A DNA stretch of 7,793 bases. Source: an uncultured Bacilli bacterium (lineage in GTDB: Bacteria; Bacillota_I; Bacilli_A; RF39; UBA660). The position numbers and the translations under genes are program-made. The notes under the pieces were generated by a model. The model saw only the letters and a program-made list of their open reading frames with translations, was not told the DNA's origin and ran no database searches. The stretch spans positions 1 through 7,793 of the forward strand of contig CATOJL010000063.1 of the NCBI GenBank assembly GCA_951800155.1, written 5' to 3'. Shown here piece after piece: positions 1 to 6,715 of the stretch (its first letter is position 1; each line of letters opens with the position of its first letter).

Positions 1-70
1 CCTGTACACTAATAGCATGTGTACTAAGAAAAATCGTATACTTCTTTTTTAATGGAAATTTTTGGAAATT

Positions 71-1249
71 TTAAAGATAATCTTCCAACTCTATATTTGT
101 AAAATCTTTGATGACTTCTACATTTTGAACAGCCTTTTCTAGAAAAGGTTCAAATGAAAATGTTTCTTCAATTTGTCTTACTTTTTCCATCATTGGATGA
201 ATGACTGGATGTTTGGGTAAAAAAATCGTACAACAATCTTCAAAAGGAAGAATACTTGTTTCATATGTTCCTATTTTATTGGCAAGAGCAATAATTTCTA
301 ATTTATCCATACAGGCAACAGGGCGAATGACAGGCATATGGGTGACGGCATTAATTACTTGCATACTTGCTAAAGTCTGGCTAGCAACTTGTCCTATACT
401 TTCTCCATTTAAAATGATTTTTTCTTTATTTTTGATAGCAAGTTTCTCTGCAATACGATACATCATCCTCCGCATAATGGTAATAATATAACTATCAGGA
501 ACATTCTTATAAATTTCTTCTTGTAATTCTGTAAAAGGAACCACGAAAAGACGAATGTGAAAAGAATAGGTATTCAAAATACGCGTTAAAGCAATGACTT
601 TATTTTTAGCTTCTATACTTGTATGTGGTGGTGAATCAAAATAAACACAATCGATCGAAACACCCCGTTTTAAAGCAAGATAACCAGCAACAGGAGAATC
701 AATTCCTCCACTGAGCATTAAAAGTCCCTTTCCCTGTATTCCTACAGGATAACCACCAAGGCCTCTTATCTCATTTGTATAAAGATAAGTTCCTTCATGA
801 CGTATTTCAATATGAAGTAAAACATCTGGATGATGAACATCTACTTTTAAATCTGTATTTTTTAAAAGTATTCCACCCATTTCTTGATTAAATTCCATAC
901 TAGAAATAGGAAAAGTTTTATCAGCTCTTTTCGTTTCCACTTTAAATGTCTTATAATGATCCTTCTCTAATAACTCTAAAGCCTTTTCTTTGATTTCCTC
1001 TATATTAGTATTTACTTTATGGCATACCACTATACCATGAATCCCAAAGACCTTTCCTAATCTAGAAACTACTTCTTCTAAACTATTTTCTTCACAATAA
1101 ATATACATGCGAACACGATCTTTTTGAATAGAAACTGTAAGTCCTTCTAACACTTTTTCTATGTTTTCTTGTAATAGACGAATAAAGACATTTCTATTTG
1201 CTTTTTTCGTTGTCAATTCTCCGTACTTTATCATAATCATCTTATTCAT
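71..1249 (-). CDS. thiI: tRNA 4-thiouridine synthase ThiI (tRNA uracil 4-sulfurtransferase)
   Basis: This 392-residue cytoplasmic enzyme adenylates U8 of tRNA and transfers sulfur to make 4-thiouridine; in many bacteria the family also supplies sulfur for the thiazole of thiamine. An N-terminal ferredoxin-like part (about 1-60) is followed by a THUMP domain (about 60-165) and a PP-loop ATPase domain whose signature SGGIDSPVAGY lies at 180-190. The segment PFEDCCTIF (335-343) holds the Cys pair that includes the conserved catalytic cysteine matching Cys344 of the E. coli enzyme. There is no C-terminal rhodanese domain; the length is that of the short form usual in Gram-positives, so persulfide must come directly from a cysteine desulfurase or another carrier. 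The ATG start at 1249 has an AAGGTGA Shine-Dalgarno sequence 4 bases upstream. The cysteine desulfurase gene often paired with thiI in Bacillus relatives is not on its upstream side; the downstream side is cut off by the window edge. Confidence 0.96.
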   Translation of the reverse strand: MNKMIMIKYGELTTKKANRNVFIRLLQENIEKVLEGLTVSIQKDRVRMYIYCEENSLEEVVSRLGKVFGIHGIVVCHKVNTNIEEIKEKALELLEKDHYKTFKVETKRADKTFPISSMEFNQEMGGILLKNTDLKVDVHHPDVLLHIEIRHEGTYLYTNEIRGLGGYPVGIQGKGLLMLSGGIDSPVAGYLALKRGVSIDCVYFDSPPHTSIEAKNKVIALTRILNTYSFHIRLFVVPFTELQEEIYKNVPDSYIITIMRRMMYRIAEKLAIKNKEKIILNGESIGQVASQTLASMQVINAVTHMPVIRPVACMDKLEIIALANKIGTYETSILPFEDCCTIFLPKHPVIHPMMEKVRQIEETFSFEPFLEKAVQNVEVIKDFTNIELEDYL

Positions 1250-1272
1250 GTAATCACCTTATTCCTTTTTAA

Positions 1273-1281
1273 ATTATAACA
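1273..1281 (-). promoter_or_regulatory. Probable extended -10 promoter of thiI
   Basis: On the minus strand TGTTATAAT is a perfect TATAAT with the TGn extension, about 24 bases upstream of the thiI start codon. A transcript starting some 7 bases downstream (near 1266) would still include the AAGGTGA ribosome binding site at 1254-1260. No good -35 hexamer is seen 16-18 bases further upstream (only TTTCTT-like sequence), which is acceptable for extended -10 promoters. It implies that thiI is transcribed on its own rather than read from the anti-sigma gene. Confidence 0.5.
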
Positions 1282-1537
1282 GAAATAGACGAGAAAAGAA
1301 ATAGCAATAAAATTCTCCCACAGGACAAAATCATAAAAAAAAGTATTGACAGGCATTATTCCTTTTGGTATCAACGAATTATTAGCTATTACACAGAAAA
1401 AAACACATATTAATTTTGTAAAGTTATGTATAATTTTCAGCAAATTTTTGGCAATTACGATACTGAACTTATAAATTAAGAACAAAAAATAACATGCTAT
1501 CAATATTTTAGTACAATAATCTGTACATTATAAACGC

Positions 1538-1553
1538 AATTTTGTACAAAATT
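1538..1553. repeat. Perfect 16-bp palindrome, operator-like
   Basis: AATTTTGTACAAAATT reads identically on both strands with no spacer; the symmetry breaks at 1537/1554. Perfect dyads of this size are typical binding sites for dimeric repressors, but no regulator gene is in the window and the nearest gene start (thiI) is about 290 bases away. Two further GTAC-centred partial copies lie just to the left (around 1511-1514 and 1523-1526). AT-richness makes chance palindromes more likely, so the regulatory role is an inference. Confidence 0.4.
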
Positions 1554-1640
1554 TGTTTTTTTTCTTTCATCTTTGTCGATTATATTCGAATTTATATCCT
1601 ATTAGGAGAACATTTTTTTCTTGTAATTTTCTCTTTATTT

Positions 1641-1666
1641 CCTTATTTTATATAGTTAAAATAAGG
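1641..1666. repeat. Perfect inverted repeat: 10-bp stem, 6-base loop
   Basis: The arms CCTTATTTTA (1641-1650) and TAAAATAAGG (1657-1666) are exact reverse complements around the loop TATAGT. Neither strand has an immediate T-run after the stem, so it does not look like a standard intrinsic terminator. It could be an RNA hairpin, a protein-binding dyad or the remnant of a small mobile repeat. No second copy was seen in the window. Confidence 0.5.
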
Positions 1667-1841
1667 TACTTATAAATTTTTCATGTTTTTATCCTGAATT
1701 CTCCCATAATACATCCTCTCTTCTACATAAATTCTATATGTATCCAATCACCAAAATAAAATGAGCATATTCGATAAGATCATACAAAAGATACATGTTG
1801 ATCATCTGTACTGCGATTTATCGGAATTCTAAGGAAACAAT

Positions 1842-1873
1842 AAAAAAGGAAATTTTTAATATCTCCTTTTTTT
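1842..1873 (-). terminator. Intrinsic terminator of the sigma/anti-sigma operon
   Basis: The arms AAAAAAGGA (1842-1850) and TCCTTTTTT (1864-1872) pair perfectly, with the T-rich tail read on the minus strand directly after the stem. It begins only a few bases past the stop codon of the anti-sigma gene. The GC core is just two pairs, so it is a weak-looking but well placed A/T-flanked terminator. Being nearly symmetrical, it could also work on the plus strand, where no gene precedes it. Confidence 0.7.
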
Positions 1874-1875
1874 AT

Positions 1876-2919
1876 TTATTTTATAGCAAATGTTTTTCCA
1901 TGAATCGTAATCGACGTTATGGATTCAACATCAATTAATTCATTTGCTTTTTGGTTTGGTGTCCCATAAGGAGATCGCATCGATTCCTCTTTCATTTGAC
2001 ACCATAAAGTAAGTATCTTTTTTGTTCCATCCTTATAAGTAACATATGTACTATCTTTCCCACTATCATTGTATACTTTATCTTTTAACAGTTCCATTTC
2101 TGTATCAGTGAATGCTTGAATGTCTTTGTTATAATTCATGGAAACAACAATAGAAAATGGTGATAAGCGAATGGCATCTACGGTCACAAGAATTCCCTTT
2201 TCATTTAATATTTCCACATTCTTATATTTTATTTCCTTTATATTTAAATCATTTTTTGTTAATGCAAAGGAAAGATCATAGGTCCCTTTATTTGTAAAAA
2301 GTCGTAAGGTCACCTCATCTGTATCTTTTTTATTTTTATTTACACTTATGTTTAAAAGGTATCCAGTCTTTTTTTCCGTTTCCTCTAATTTACTAACTCC
2401 TCTACTCATACATCCATAAACTGTGTTTTCCTTACAAGTAGGATATAGAGAAATCGTTCCATCTGAAAGTGTTTTTTTCTCAATCAAGCTCTCATCAAAT
2501 GTCTTTCCAGAGGATAAGAAGAAATCCTCTACATAAATCGTATTTTCTTTTCCTACAATATCAATAAGAATATTTAATTCCTTTTCATTCATTATTGTTT
2601 GTGTAACTGTAATTTTTGCTTCTTTAAATTCTTTTTCCATTTGTACTTCTGATGGAGTAATCCCCAGATTTGTAAGTTCTTCATCTGTCTTACCAAATAA
2701 TTCTTTAAATTTATCATCAAAATGACATATCTTTACTAAGGCAAAACAAGAACCTGATAGTACAATAAAAGCAAAGAAAAAGGTTGCTAATCTAGGGATA
2801 AACTTCTTATTTAGGGATTGTTCTTTCTCTGCTTCATGATTTAAAATTCTTCTAAGCATTTTATTCTTATCGTATTCACTGCATGCAATCTTATCAATCG
2901 TTTCTTTAAACTTACTCAT
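1876..2919 (-). CDS. DUF4179-type membrane anti-sigma factor
   Basis: This protein of about 347 residues is the likely membrane-bound partner that holds the upstream ECF sigma factor inactive until an extracytoplasmic signal arrives. A short charged cytoplasmic N-terminus (1-40) is followed by one transmembrane segment (about 42-63, FFFAFIVLSGSCFALV) and a large extracellular part of beta-strand character. The stretch beginning VTQTIMNEKELNILIDI is typical of DUF4179 proteins, and the C-terminal SITSITIHGK resembles the usual end of this family. The ATG at 2919 is preferred over an in-frame GTG at 2928 because AAGGTG at 2926-2931 is a Shine-Dalgarno sequence 6 bases before the ATG. The gene overlaps the end of the sigma gene by 8 bases, so the two are translationally coupled. 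Two extracellular cysteines (162 and 170) are close enough to form a disulfide. The signal sensed is unknown; the family assignment is from recognition, not a search. Confidence 0.85.
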   Translation of the reverse strand: MSKFKETIDKIACSEYDKNKMLRRILNHEAEKEQSLNKKFIPRLATFFFAFIVLSGSCFALVKICHFDDKFKELFGKTDEELTNLGITPSEVQMEKEFKEAKITVTQTIMNEKELNILIDIVGKENTIYVEDFFLSSGKTFDESLIEKKTLSDGTISLYPTCKENTVYGCMSRGVSKLEETEKKTGYLLNISVNKNKKDTDEVTLRLFTNKGTYDLSFALTKNDLNIKEIKYKNVEILNEKGILVTVDAIRLSPFSIVVSMNYNKDIQAFTDTEMELLKDKVYNDSGKDSTYVTYKDGTKKILTLWCQMKEESMRSPYGTPNQKANELIDVESITSITIHGKTFAIK

Positions 2920-3382
2920 TTTTTTCACCTTCTATCATATCTTTCAACATTTTCCTCCCCTTATGAAGATAAGAATAAATGGTATTTTCTTTACTATGTA
3001 ACAATTTTGCAATTTCAATACAAGAATATCCTTCATAATAATGCATATAAATACTTGTTTTATATTTATCAGGTAAATTTAAAACTTTCTCTAATGTTTC
3101 ATCTTTTTTTATTTCTTCTTTCACATCAAAATCCAATTCTTTATTTTTATTCCACCAGTGTTTTACTTTGTTTTTACAATAATTGTTCGTTGCAACGATA
3201 AACCAAGCTTTCTCATGATCTACATTTTCAAATGTAATTCCTTTTTCTATAATTTTAATAAAGATGGATTGAATTGCGTCTTCAATATCACTTTTATTCC
3301 CCTTAAAAAAGATGTAACATATTTTATACATTCGTTCTACATTTCTTTCATATAATTGTTCAATATAATTTCCTGTATCCAT
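2912..3382 (-). CDS. ECF-type RNA polymerase sigma factor
   Basis: This 156-residue sigma-70 family protein has only regions 2 and 4, the layout of extracytoplasmic-function sigma factors. Region 2 spans about 10-70 and carries the DIEDAIQSIFIKII core-binding helix. Region 4 spans about 100-152, from LNLPDKYKTSIYMHYYEGYS through the helix-turn-helix EIAKLLHSKENTIYSYLHKGRK, which would contact the -35 element. The ATG start has a near-perfect AGGAGG 8 bases upstream (3391-3396). The next gene, overlapping by 8 bases, encodes a membrane anti-sigma factor, so the pair probably forms a signal-responsive switch. ECF operons often autoregulate, but I could not find a clear ECF-type -35/-10 pair in the 139 bases upstream. 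Target genes are not visible here. The family call is secure; the stimulus is unknown. Confidence 0.93.
   Translation of the reverse strand: MDTGNYIEQLYERNVERMYKICYIFFKGNKSDIEDAIQSIFIKIIEKGITFENVDHEKAWFIVATNNYCKNKVKHWWNKNKELDFDVKEEIKKDETLEKVLNLPDKYKTSIYMHYYEGYSCIEIAKLLHSKENTIYSYLHKGRKMLKDMIEGEKNE
2926..2931 (-). promoter_or_regulatory. Ribosome binding site fixing the anti-sigma start
   Basis: AAGGTG lies inside the last codons of the sigma gene, 6 bases before the ATG at 2919. It overlaps the alternative GTG start at 2926-2928, which therefore would have no usable Shine-Dalgarno sequence of its own. Confidence 0.65.
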
Positions 3383-3521
3383 TATCCTTACCTCCTACTT
3401 TATAAACAATTGAATTTTCAAAATCCTTGTTTTTTTAATAAAATTTTATCATGGAGAAAAGAAAAACATGTATAATAGATCGAAAAAACTAAGAAAAGAT
3501 TTTATTTTCCCATTTCCTCTA

Positions 3522-4406
3522 CTAAAATAAGGACATTTGCTCGTTTTCTTTCTTTTTCTTATATGCCTTAATAATAGCATCCATAGTATATAAAATGCCA
3601 TATTTATTACATTCATCCGTAAACACTTGGTATATTTTTTTTGCGTTTGGAATTACACAACAATATCTATTTCCATAATAATTTCTATATTTTTCTTTCA
3701 AATGAGGGAAATGTATATCTAGTTTACTATAATAATAATCCCTTTGCTTATCACGTAAAGTCATGCCCATATAAGTATGAATAAATTTAGCACCATTTAG
3801 ATAAGCCAATCGAACTAAATTTTTTATATCTTCTTCTGAATCAGTTATAAATGGTAAAATAGGATTCATCATAATACCTACAAATATTCCATGATTCGAT
3901 AGTGTTTTAATTGCTTTTAATCTTTTAGAAGATACACATACATTTGGTTCTATTATCCTTGATAATTCATCGTTTGGGGTTGTGATCGTAAATTTCACAA
4001 TGACATTATTTTTTAAATTTATTTCTTCTAATAAATCAATATTTCTTAAAATTAAGTCACTTTTTGTATCAATGGAAACACCAAATCCATATTTTGAAAT
4101 TAATTTTAAAGCTCCTCTTGTTTGTTCATACTCTTTTTCTAATTGATTATAAGTATCAGACATAGAGCCAATGCCAATAACGCCTTTTTCCCTTTTTTTT
4201 AAAAGTTCTTGTTCTAAAATATTTAAAGCATTTTCTTTTCCTCTAATTCTATCAAAATGTTCCATATGATAACAGTTACTTCTTGAATCACAATAAATAC
4301 ATCCATGAGAACAGCCTCTATATAGATTCATATTATAAGCAACACCATACCACTCGTTACCATATTTCACTTTAGATAATATTGACTTTGCTTTTATAAA
4401 TTCCAT
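3522..4406 (-). CDS. SPL-family radical SAM protein (SplB-like, COG1533 type)
   Basis: This 294-residue protein is predicted to bind a [4Fe-4S] cluster and cleave S-adenosylmethionine to a 5'-deoxyadenosyl radical. The cluster motif CX3CX2C is Cys32, Cys36 and Cys39 within YRGCSHGCIYCD. The following segment around 81-97 (SMSDTYNQLEKEYEQTR) matches the SDxYxxxE...TR pattern typical of spore-photoproduct-lyase-like proteins. It is shorter than true SplB (about 340 residues), and repair of spore photoproduct should not be assumed; most members of this group have no known substrate. The start overlaps the end of yoaP by 13 bases and has no clear Shine-Dalgarno sequence, so translation is probably coupled. 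The protein ends EQMSLF, and QMSLF (290-294) resembles the sliding-clamp-binding consensus QL(S/D)LF, which would fit a DNA-associated role. That last point is inference. Confidence 0.92.
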   Translation of the reverse strand: MEFIKAKSILSKVKYGNEWYGVAYNMNLYRGCSHGCIYCDSRSNCYHMEHFDRIRGKENALNILEQELLKKREKGVIGIGSMSDTYNQLEKEYEQTRGALKLISKYGFGVSIDTKSDLILRNIDLLEEINLKNNVIVKFTITTPNDELSRIIEPNVCVSSKRLKAIKTLSNHGIFVGIMMNPILPFITDSEEDIKNLVRLAYLNGAKFIHTYMGMTLRDKQRDYYYSKLDIHFPHLKEKYRNYYGNRYCCVIPNAKKIYQVFTDECNKYGILYTMDAIIKAYKKKKENEQMSLF

Positions 4407-5155
4407 TTTGAATCACACATCAATTTTTCAAAAGAATTCGCATTCAGTATTGTATTTGATATAAACTCACCTTTATAAAAATTAGCCCAGTTATTGAATA
4501 CGCAAGGCACATTTTTAGCTTTTTCTAATGTATCTACTTTTATAAAAGTAATCTTCATATTGTTTTTCTTTGCATATTCCGATAACTCTTTTACTTCATA
4601 TTCTACATAAGGGCATTCATTACTATAATAAATCGTAAATTCTTGATTATCTATCTTCATAATTCTAGCATTATCATTAAACTTAGGTACTTCGTTATCA
4701 TCAAATTGTAATACGAGTAGTTCGTAATCCCCAACAGCATCTACAACTTTAAAACCATAATGTTCAAAAAATTTCTTTTCCCCAATAAATGGCTTTTTCT
4801 TTTTAGATGTCAAAGTACAAACGCCACTCATACCTTTTTCTTTTGCATCACTTATACAATATTCTAGCAATTCCTTAGCAATTCCTTTACCTTTAAAACT
4901 TCCTGCCACCCATAAACAGTAAATATATTCGTAATTCTTTCCATGAATAGGCACCCAAGCCGTTTCTATTGGCTCATATTCAATAAACGTTTTTCCTCTC
5001 ACATTTAGTTTTCTAAATACATGTCCATCATTTAATCTACTTTTCATCCATTCTTTTTTACTCACAACACCCTCTTGATGTTTTTTATCTCCAATCGCAC
5101 AACAAATGTGTTCTTCATCAATATTTTCTAATGTCAAATTGATATATTCATGCAC
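4394..5155 (-). CDS. yoaP: YoaP-type GNAT acetyltransferase with C-terminal YoaP domain
   Basis: This 253-residue protein has an N-terminal GNAT N-acetyltransferase domain (about 1-150) and a C-terminal YoaP-like domain (about 170-250). Acetyl-CoA-binding motif A is seen at 81-108, LWVAGSFKGKGIAKELLEYC, with G89-K-G91 in the pyrophosphate-binding loop. The opening INLTLENIDEEHICCA and the block TFIEYEP...AWVPI recall Bacillus YoaP. The C-terminal part, with EFTIYYSNECPYVEYEV followed by beta-alpha-beta-like sequence, looks like a thioredoxin-type fold with a single Cys (181) rather than CxxC; that is my structural inference. The substrate is unknown. The start is GTG at 5155, with AAAGGAG 9 bases upstream. 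The stop lies inside the radical SAM gene that follows, so the two products are probably made together. Confidence 0.9.
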   Translation of the reverse strand: MHEYINLTLENIDEEHICCAIGDKKHQEGVVSKKEWMKSRLNDGHVFRKLNVRGKTFIEYEPIETAWVPIHGKNYEYIYCLWVAGSFKGKGIAKELLEYCISDAKEKGMSGVCTLTSKKKKPFIGEKKFFEHYGFKVVDAVGDYELLVLQFDDNEVPKFNDNARIMKIDNQEFTIYYSNECPYVEYEVKELSEYAKKNNMKITFIKVDTLEKAKNVPCVFNNWANFYKGEFISNTILNANSFEKLMCDSKWNL

Positions 5156-5338
5156 TTTATTTCACTCCTTTCACTAACTTAAAAATAGAAAAACTTCCAT
5201 TTATAGCCATTTTATTTCTAAATATATTTTTATTTATAGGGAATATAAAACTTATCCAAATTATTTTTTAATACTTGTATAATAGTTTAAAAGACTTTTC
5301 TTTATACTAAAGCATTTGTAATATTCTTTCTTTTTCTC

Positions 5339-6661
5339 TTATCCTGTATGCTCTTTTTTCCACTTTTTTATTGCTTCAAGTCTTTCTTTAAAACGAATTT
5401 CACTACCTTGTGTATTTGGATGATAATAAGTTTTTCCTTTTAACGAAGAAGGCATACATTCCATATTTGTCAATTTATTTTTCGTATCATGAGCATATTG
5501 GTATCCTTTGCCATAATTTAATTCCTTCATCAATTTTGTTGGTGCATTTCTTATCACAAGTGGAACTGGCTCTGCTAACATTTTTCTCGCATCAGAAGAG
5601 GCTAACATATAGGCCTTATAACAGGAATTAGACTTTGGCGCCAAAGACATATAAATGACAGCTTCCGTTAAATGCACATTGCATTCTGGAACTCCTATAA
5701 AATGACAAGCATGATAAACATTAATTGCCACATGTAAAGCATTTGTATCGGCAAGTCCAATATCTTCACTTGCAAATCTTGTTACTCTTCTTGCAATATA
5801 AATCGGATCTTCCCCTGCTTCTAACATGCGAGATAGCCAATAAACTGCGGCATCAGGATCACTATTTCTCATGGATTTATGAAGAGCGGAGATTAGATTA
5901 TAGTGTTCTTCTCCATTTTTATCATATAGTAATGTTTTCTTTGTTAAACATTCTTCTATTGTTTCTTTAGAAATAAGAACTTCTCCTACCTCATTTTCAT
6001 CACTATTTATAACAAGCATATCTAATGTTGTTAAAGCGCTTCTTGCATCCCCATTTGCAAATGTAGCAATTATCTTTAAATTTTCATCTGTTATTGTTAC
6101 CTTTTCTCTACCAAATCCCCTAGGATCACGAATTGCTCTTTTTAATAATAACAGAATAGCATCGCTAGTTAATTCTTTTAGGACAAACACTCTACATCTA
6201 GAAAGCAAGGCATTATTAACTTCAAAGGATGGGTTTTCCGTTGTAGCACCAATCAGCACAATAGAACCCTTTTCAACAAAAGGTAAAAATGCATCTTGTT
6301 GCGCTTTATTAAATCGATGAATTTCATCCACAAATACAATGGTCTTTATGCCCAATTTCTTATTTTTATCTGCTTTCTCCATTACCTCTTTTATTTCCTT
6401 AATTCCTGAACTAACTGCCGAAAAAGTAATAAATTTTGCTTTTGTTTGTATAGCAATAATTTTAGCTAAGGTTGTTTTTCCAACTCCGGGAGGACCCCAA
6501 AGTATCATAGAACACACATTGTCGCTTTCTATCATCTTTCTAACTATTTTTCCTTCACCAATTAAATGTTCTTGTCCCACAAATGCATCAATGGATTTTG
6601 GACGCATTCGAGAAGCTAATGGTTCACTTAATTCCTGTTCAAATAAAGATTGCTGTTCCAT
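5339..6661 (-). CDS. rarA: Replication-associated recombination protein RarA (MgsA), AAA+ ATPase
   Basis: This clamp-loader-like AAA+ ATPase acts at stalled or gapped replication forks. From the chosen start it is 440 residues, the normal family length. Visible motifs are PLASRMRPKSIDAFVGQEHL (14-33), Walker A GPPGVGKT (56-63), Walker B IVFVDEIHRF (108-117), sensor 1 in GATTENPSF (138-146), the sensor 2 region GDARSALTTLD (204-214), and the C-terminal tetramerisation region with SEDIGLAD and AVIYMSLAPKSNS. The frame is open to an ATG at 6682, but that codon has no Shine-Dalgarno sequence. The ATG at 6661 has GAGAG 9 bases upstream and gives MEQQSLFEQ, so I prefer it. QQSLF (3-7) resembles a sliding-clamp-binding pentapeptide. 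It stands alone, with gaps on both sides, and a 9-bp inverted repeat lies just upstream. Symbols rarA and mgsA are both in use. Confidence 0.96.
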   Translation of the reverse strand: MEQQSLFEQELSEPLASRMRPKSIDAFVGQEHLIGEGKIVRKMIESDNVCSMILWGPPGVGKTTLAKIIAIQTKAKFITFSAVSSGIKEIKEVMEKADKNKKLGIKTIVFVDEIHRFNKAQQDAFLPFVEKGSIVLIGATTENPSFEVNNALLSRCRVFVLKELTSDAILLLLKRAIRDPRGFGREKVTITDENLKIIATFANGDARSALTTLDMLVINSDENEVGEVLISKETIEECLTKKTLLYDKNGEEHYNLISALHKSMRNSDPDAAVYWLSRMLEAGEDPIYIARRVTRFASEDIGLADTNALHVAINVYHACHFIGVPECNVHLTEAVIYMSLAPKSNSCYKAYMLASSDARKMLAEPVPLVIRNAPTKLMKELNYGKGYQYAHDTKNKLTNMECMPSSLKGKTYYHPNTQGSEIRFKERLEAIKKWKKEHTG

Positions 6662-6670
6662 AATCATCAT

Positions 6671-6680
6671 CTCTCTTTCC
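6671..6680 (-). promoter_or_regulatory. Purine-rich ribosome binding site deciding the rarA start
   Basis: GGAAAGAGAG, with its GAGAG core at 6671-6675, lies 9 bases before the ATG at 6661. It favours that codon over the ATG at 6682, which is preceded by AATTAAAAA. Two further ATG codons (6670 and 6667) lie between and cannot be excluded. Confidence 0.45.
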
Positions 6681-6715
6681 ATTTTTTAATTCATACATTT
6701 TTTCTAAACGTTCAC

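Larger units (their letters stand above)
1282..1841. other. Gene-free gap between the anti-sigma gene and thiI
   Basis: No coding region here is credible. The only long open frame (1246-1503, minus strand) starts with TTG, lacks a Shine-Dalgarno sequence, is a low-complexity hydrophobic string, and runs through the thiI promoter. A 14-codon minus-strand frame near 1690-1735, beginning MYYGRIQ behind an AGAGAGG-like stretch, is too short to support. What the gap does contain is a perfect 16-bp palindrome (1538-1553) and a perfect 10-bp-stem inverted repeat (1641-1666), listed separately. It could be a decayed gene, a small RNA locus or a regulatory spacer; the sequence alone does not decide. 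Confidence 0.5.

Noticed and set aside
54..73. Two tandem copies of a GGAAATTTT-type 10-mer at the end of thiI
   Set aside because: Only two short AT-rich copies, one of which includes the stop codon; no sign of a repeat array.
1246..1503. 85-codon hydrophobic open frame upstream of thiI, minus strand
   Set aside because: It starts at TTG with no Shine-Dalgarno sequence, has low-complexity AT-driven composition, matches no family I know, and runs over the thiI promoter and ribosome binding site.
1597..1618. Plus-strand terminator-like sequence (TCCTATTAGGA followed by a T-run)
   Set aside because: With a 3-base loop the stem is only 4 bp, and no plus-strand gene precedes it.
2926..2928. GTG as start of the anti-sigma gene
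   Set aside because: It coincides with the Shine-Dalgarno sequence used by the ATG nine bases further on and has no ribosome binding site of its own.
3438..3449. ATAAAATTTTAT palindrome upstream of the sigma gene
   Set aside because: Pure A/T dyads of this length are common in this window and it lacks any further support as an operator or terminator.
3469..5285. The 10-mer TGTATAATAG occurs twice, at 3469-3478 upstream of the sigma gene and at 5276-5285 upstream of yoaP
   Set aside because: It could be read as a plus-strand -10 or a minus-strand TATTAT, but neither orientation has a matching -35, and AT-rich 10-mers recur by chance.
6339..6689. Plus-strand open frame of 116 codons opposite rarA
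   Set aside because: It lies wholly antisense to the strongly conserved AAA+ coding sequence; other plus-strand frames in the window are likewise opposite real genes.
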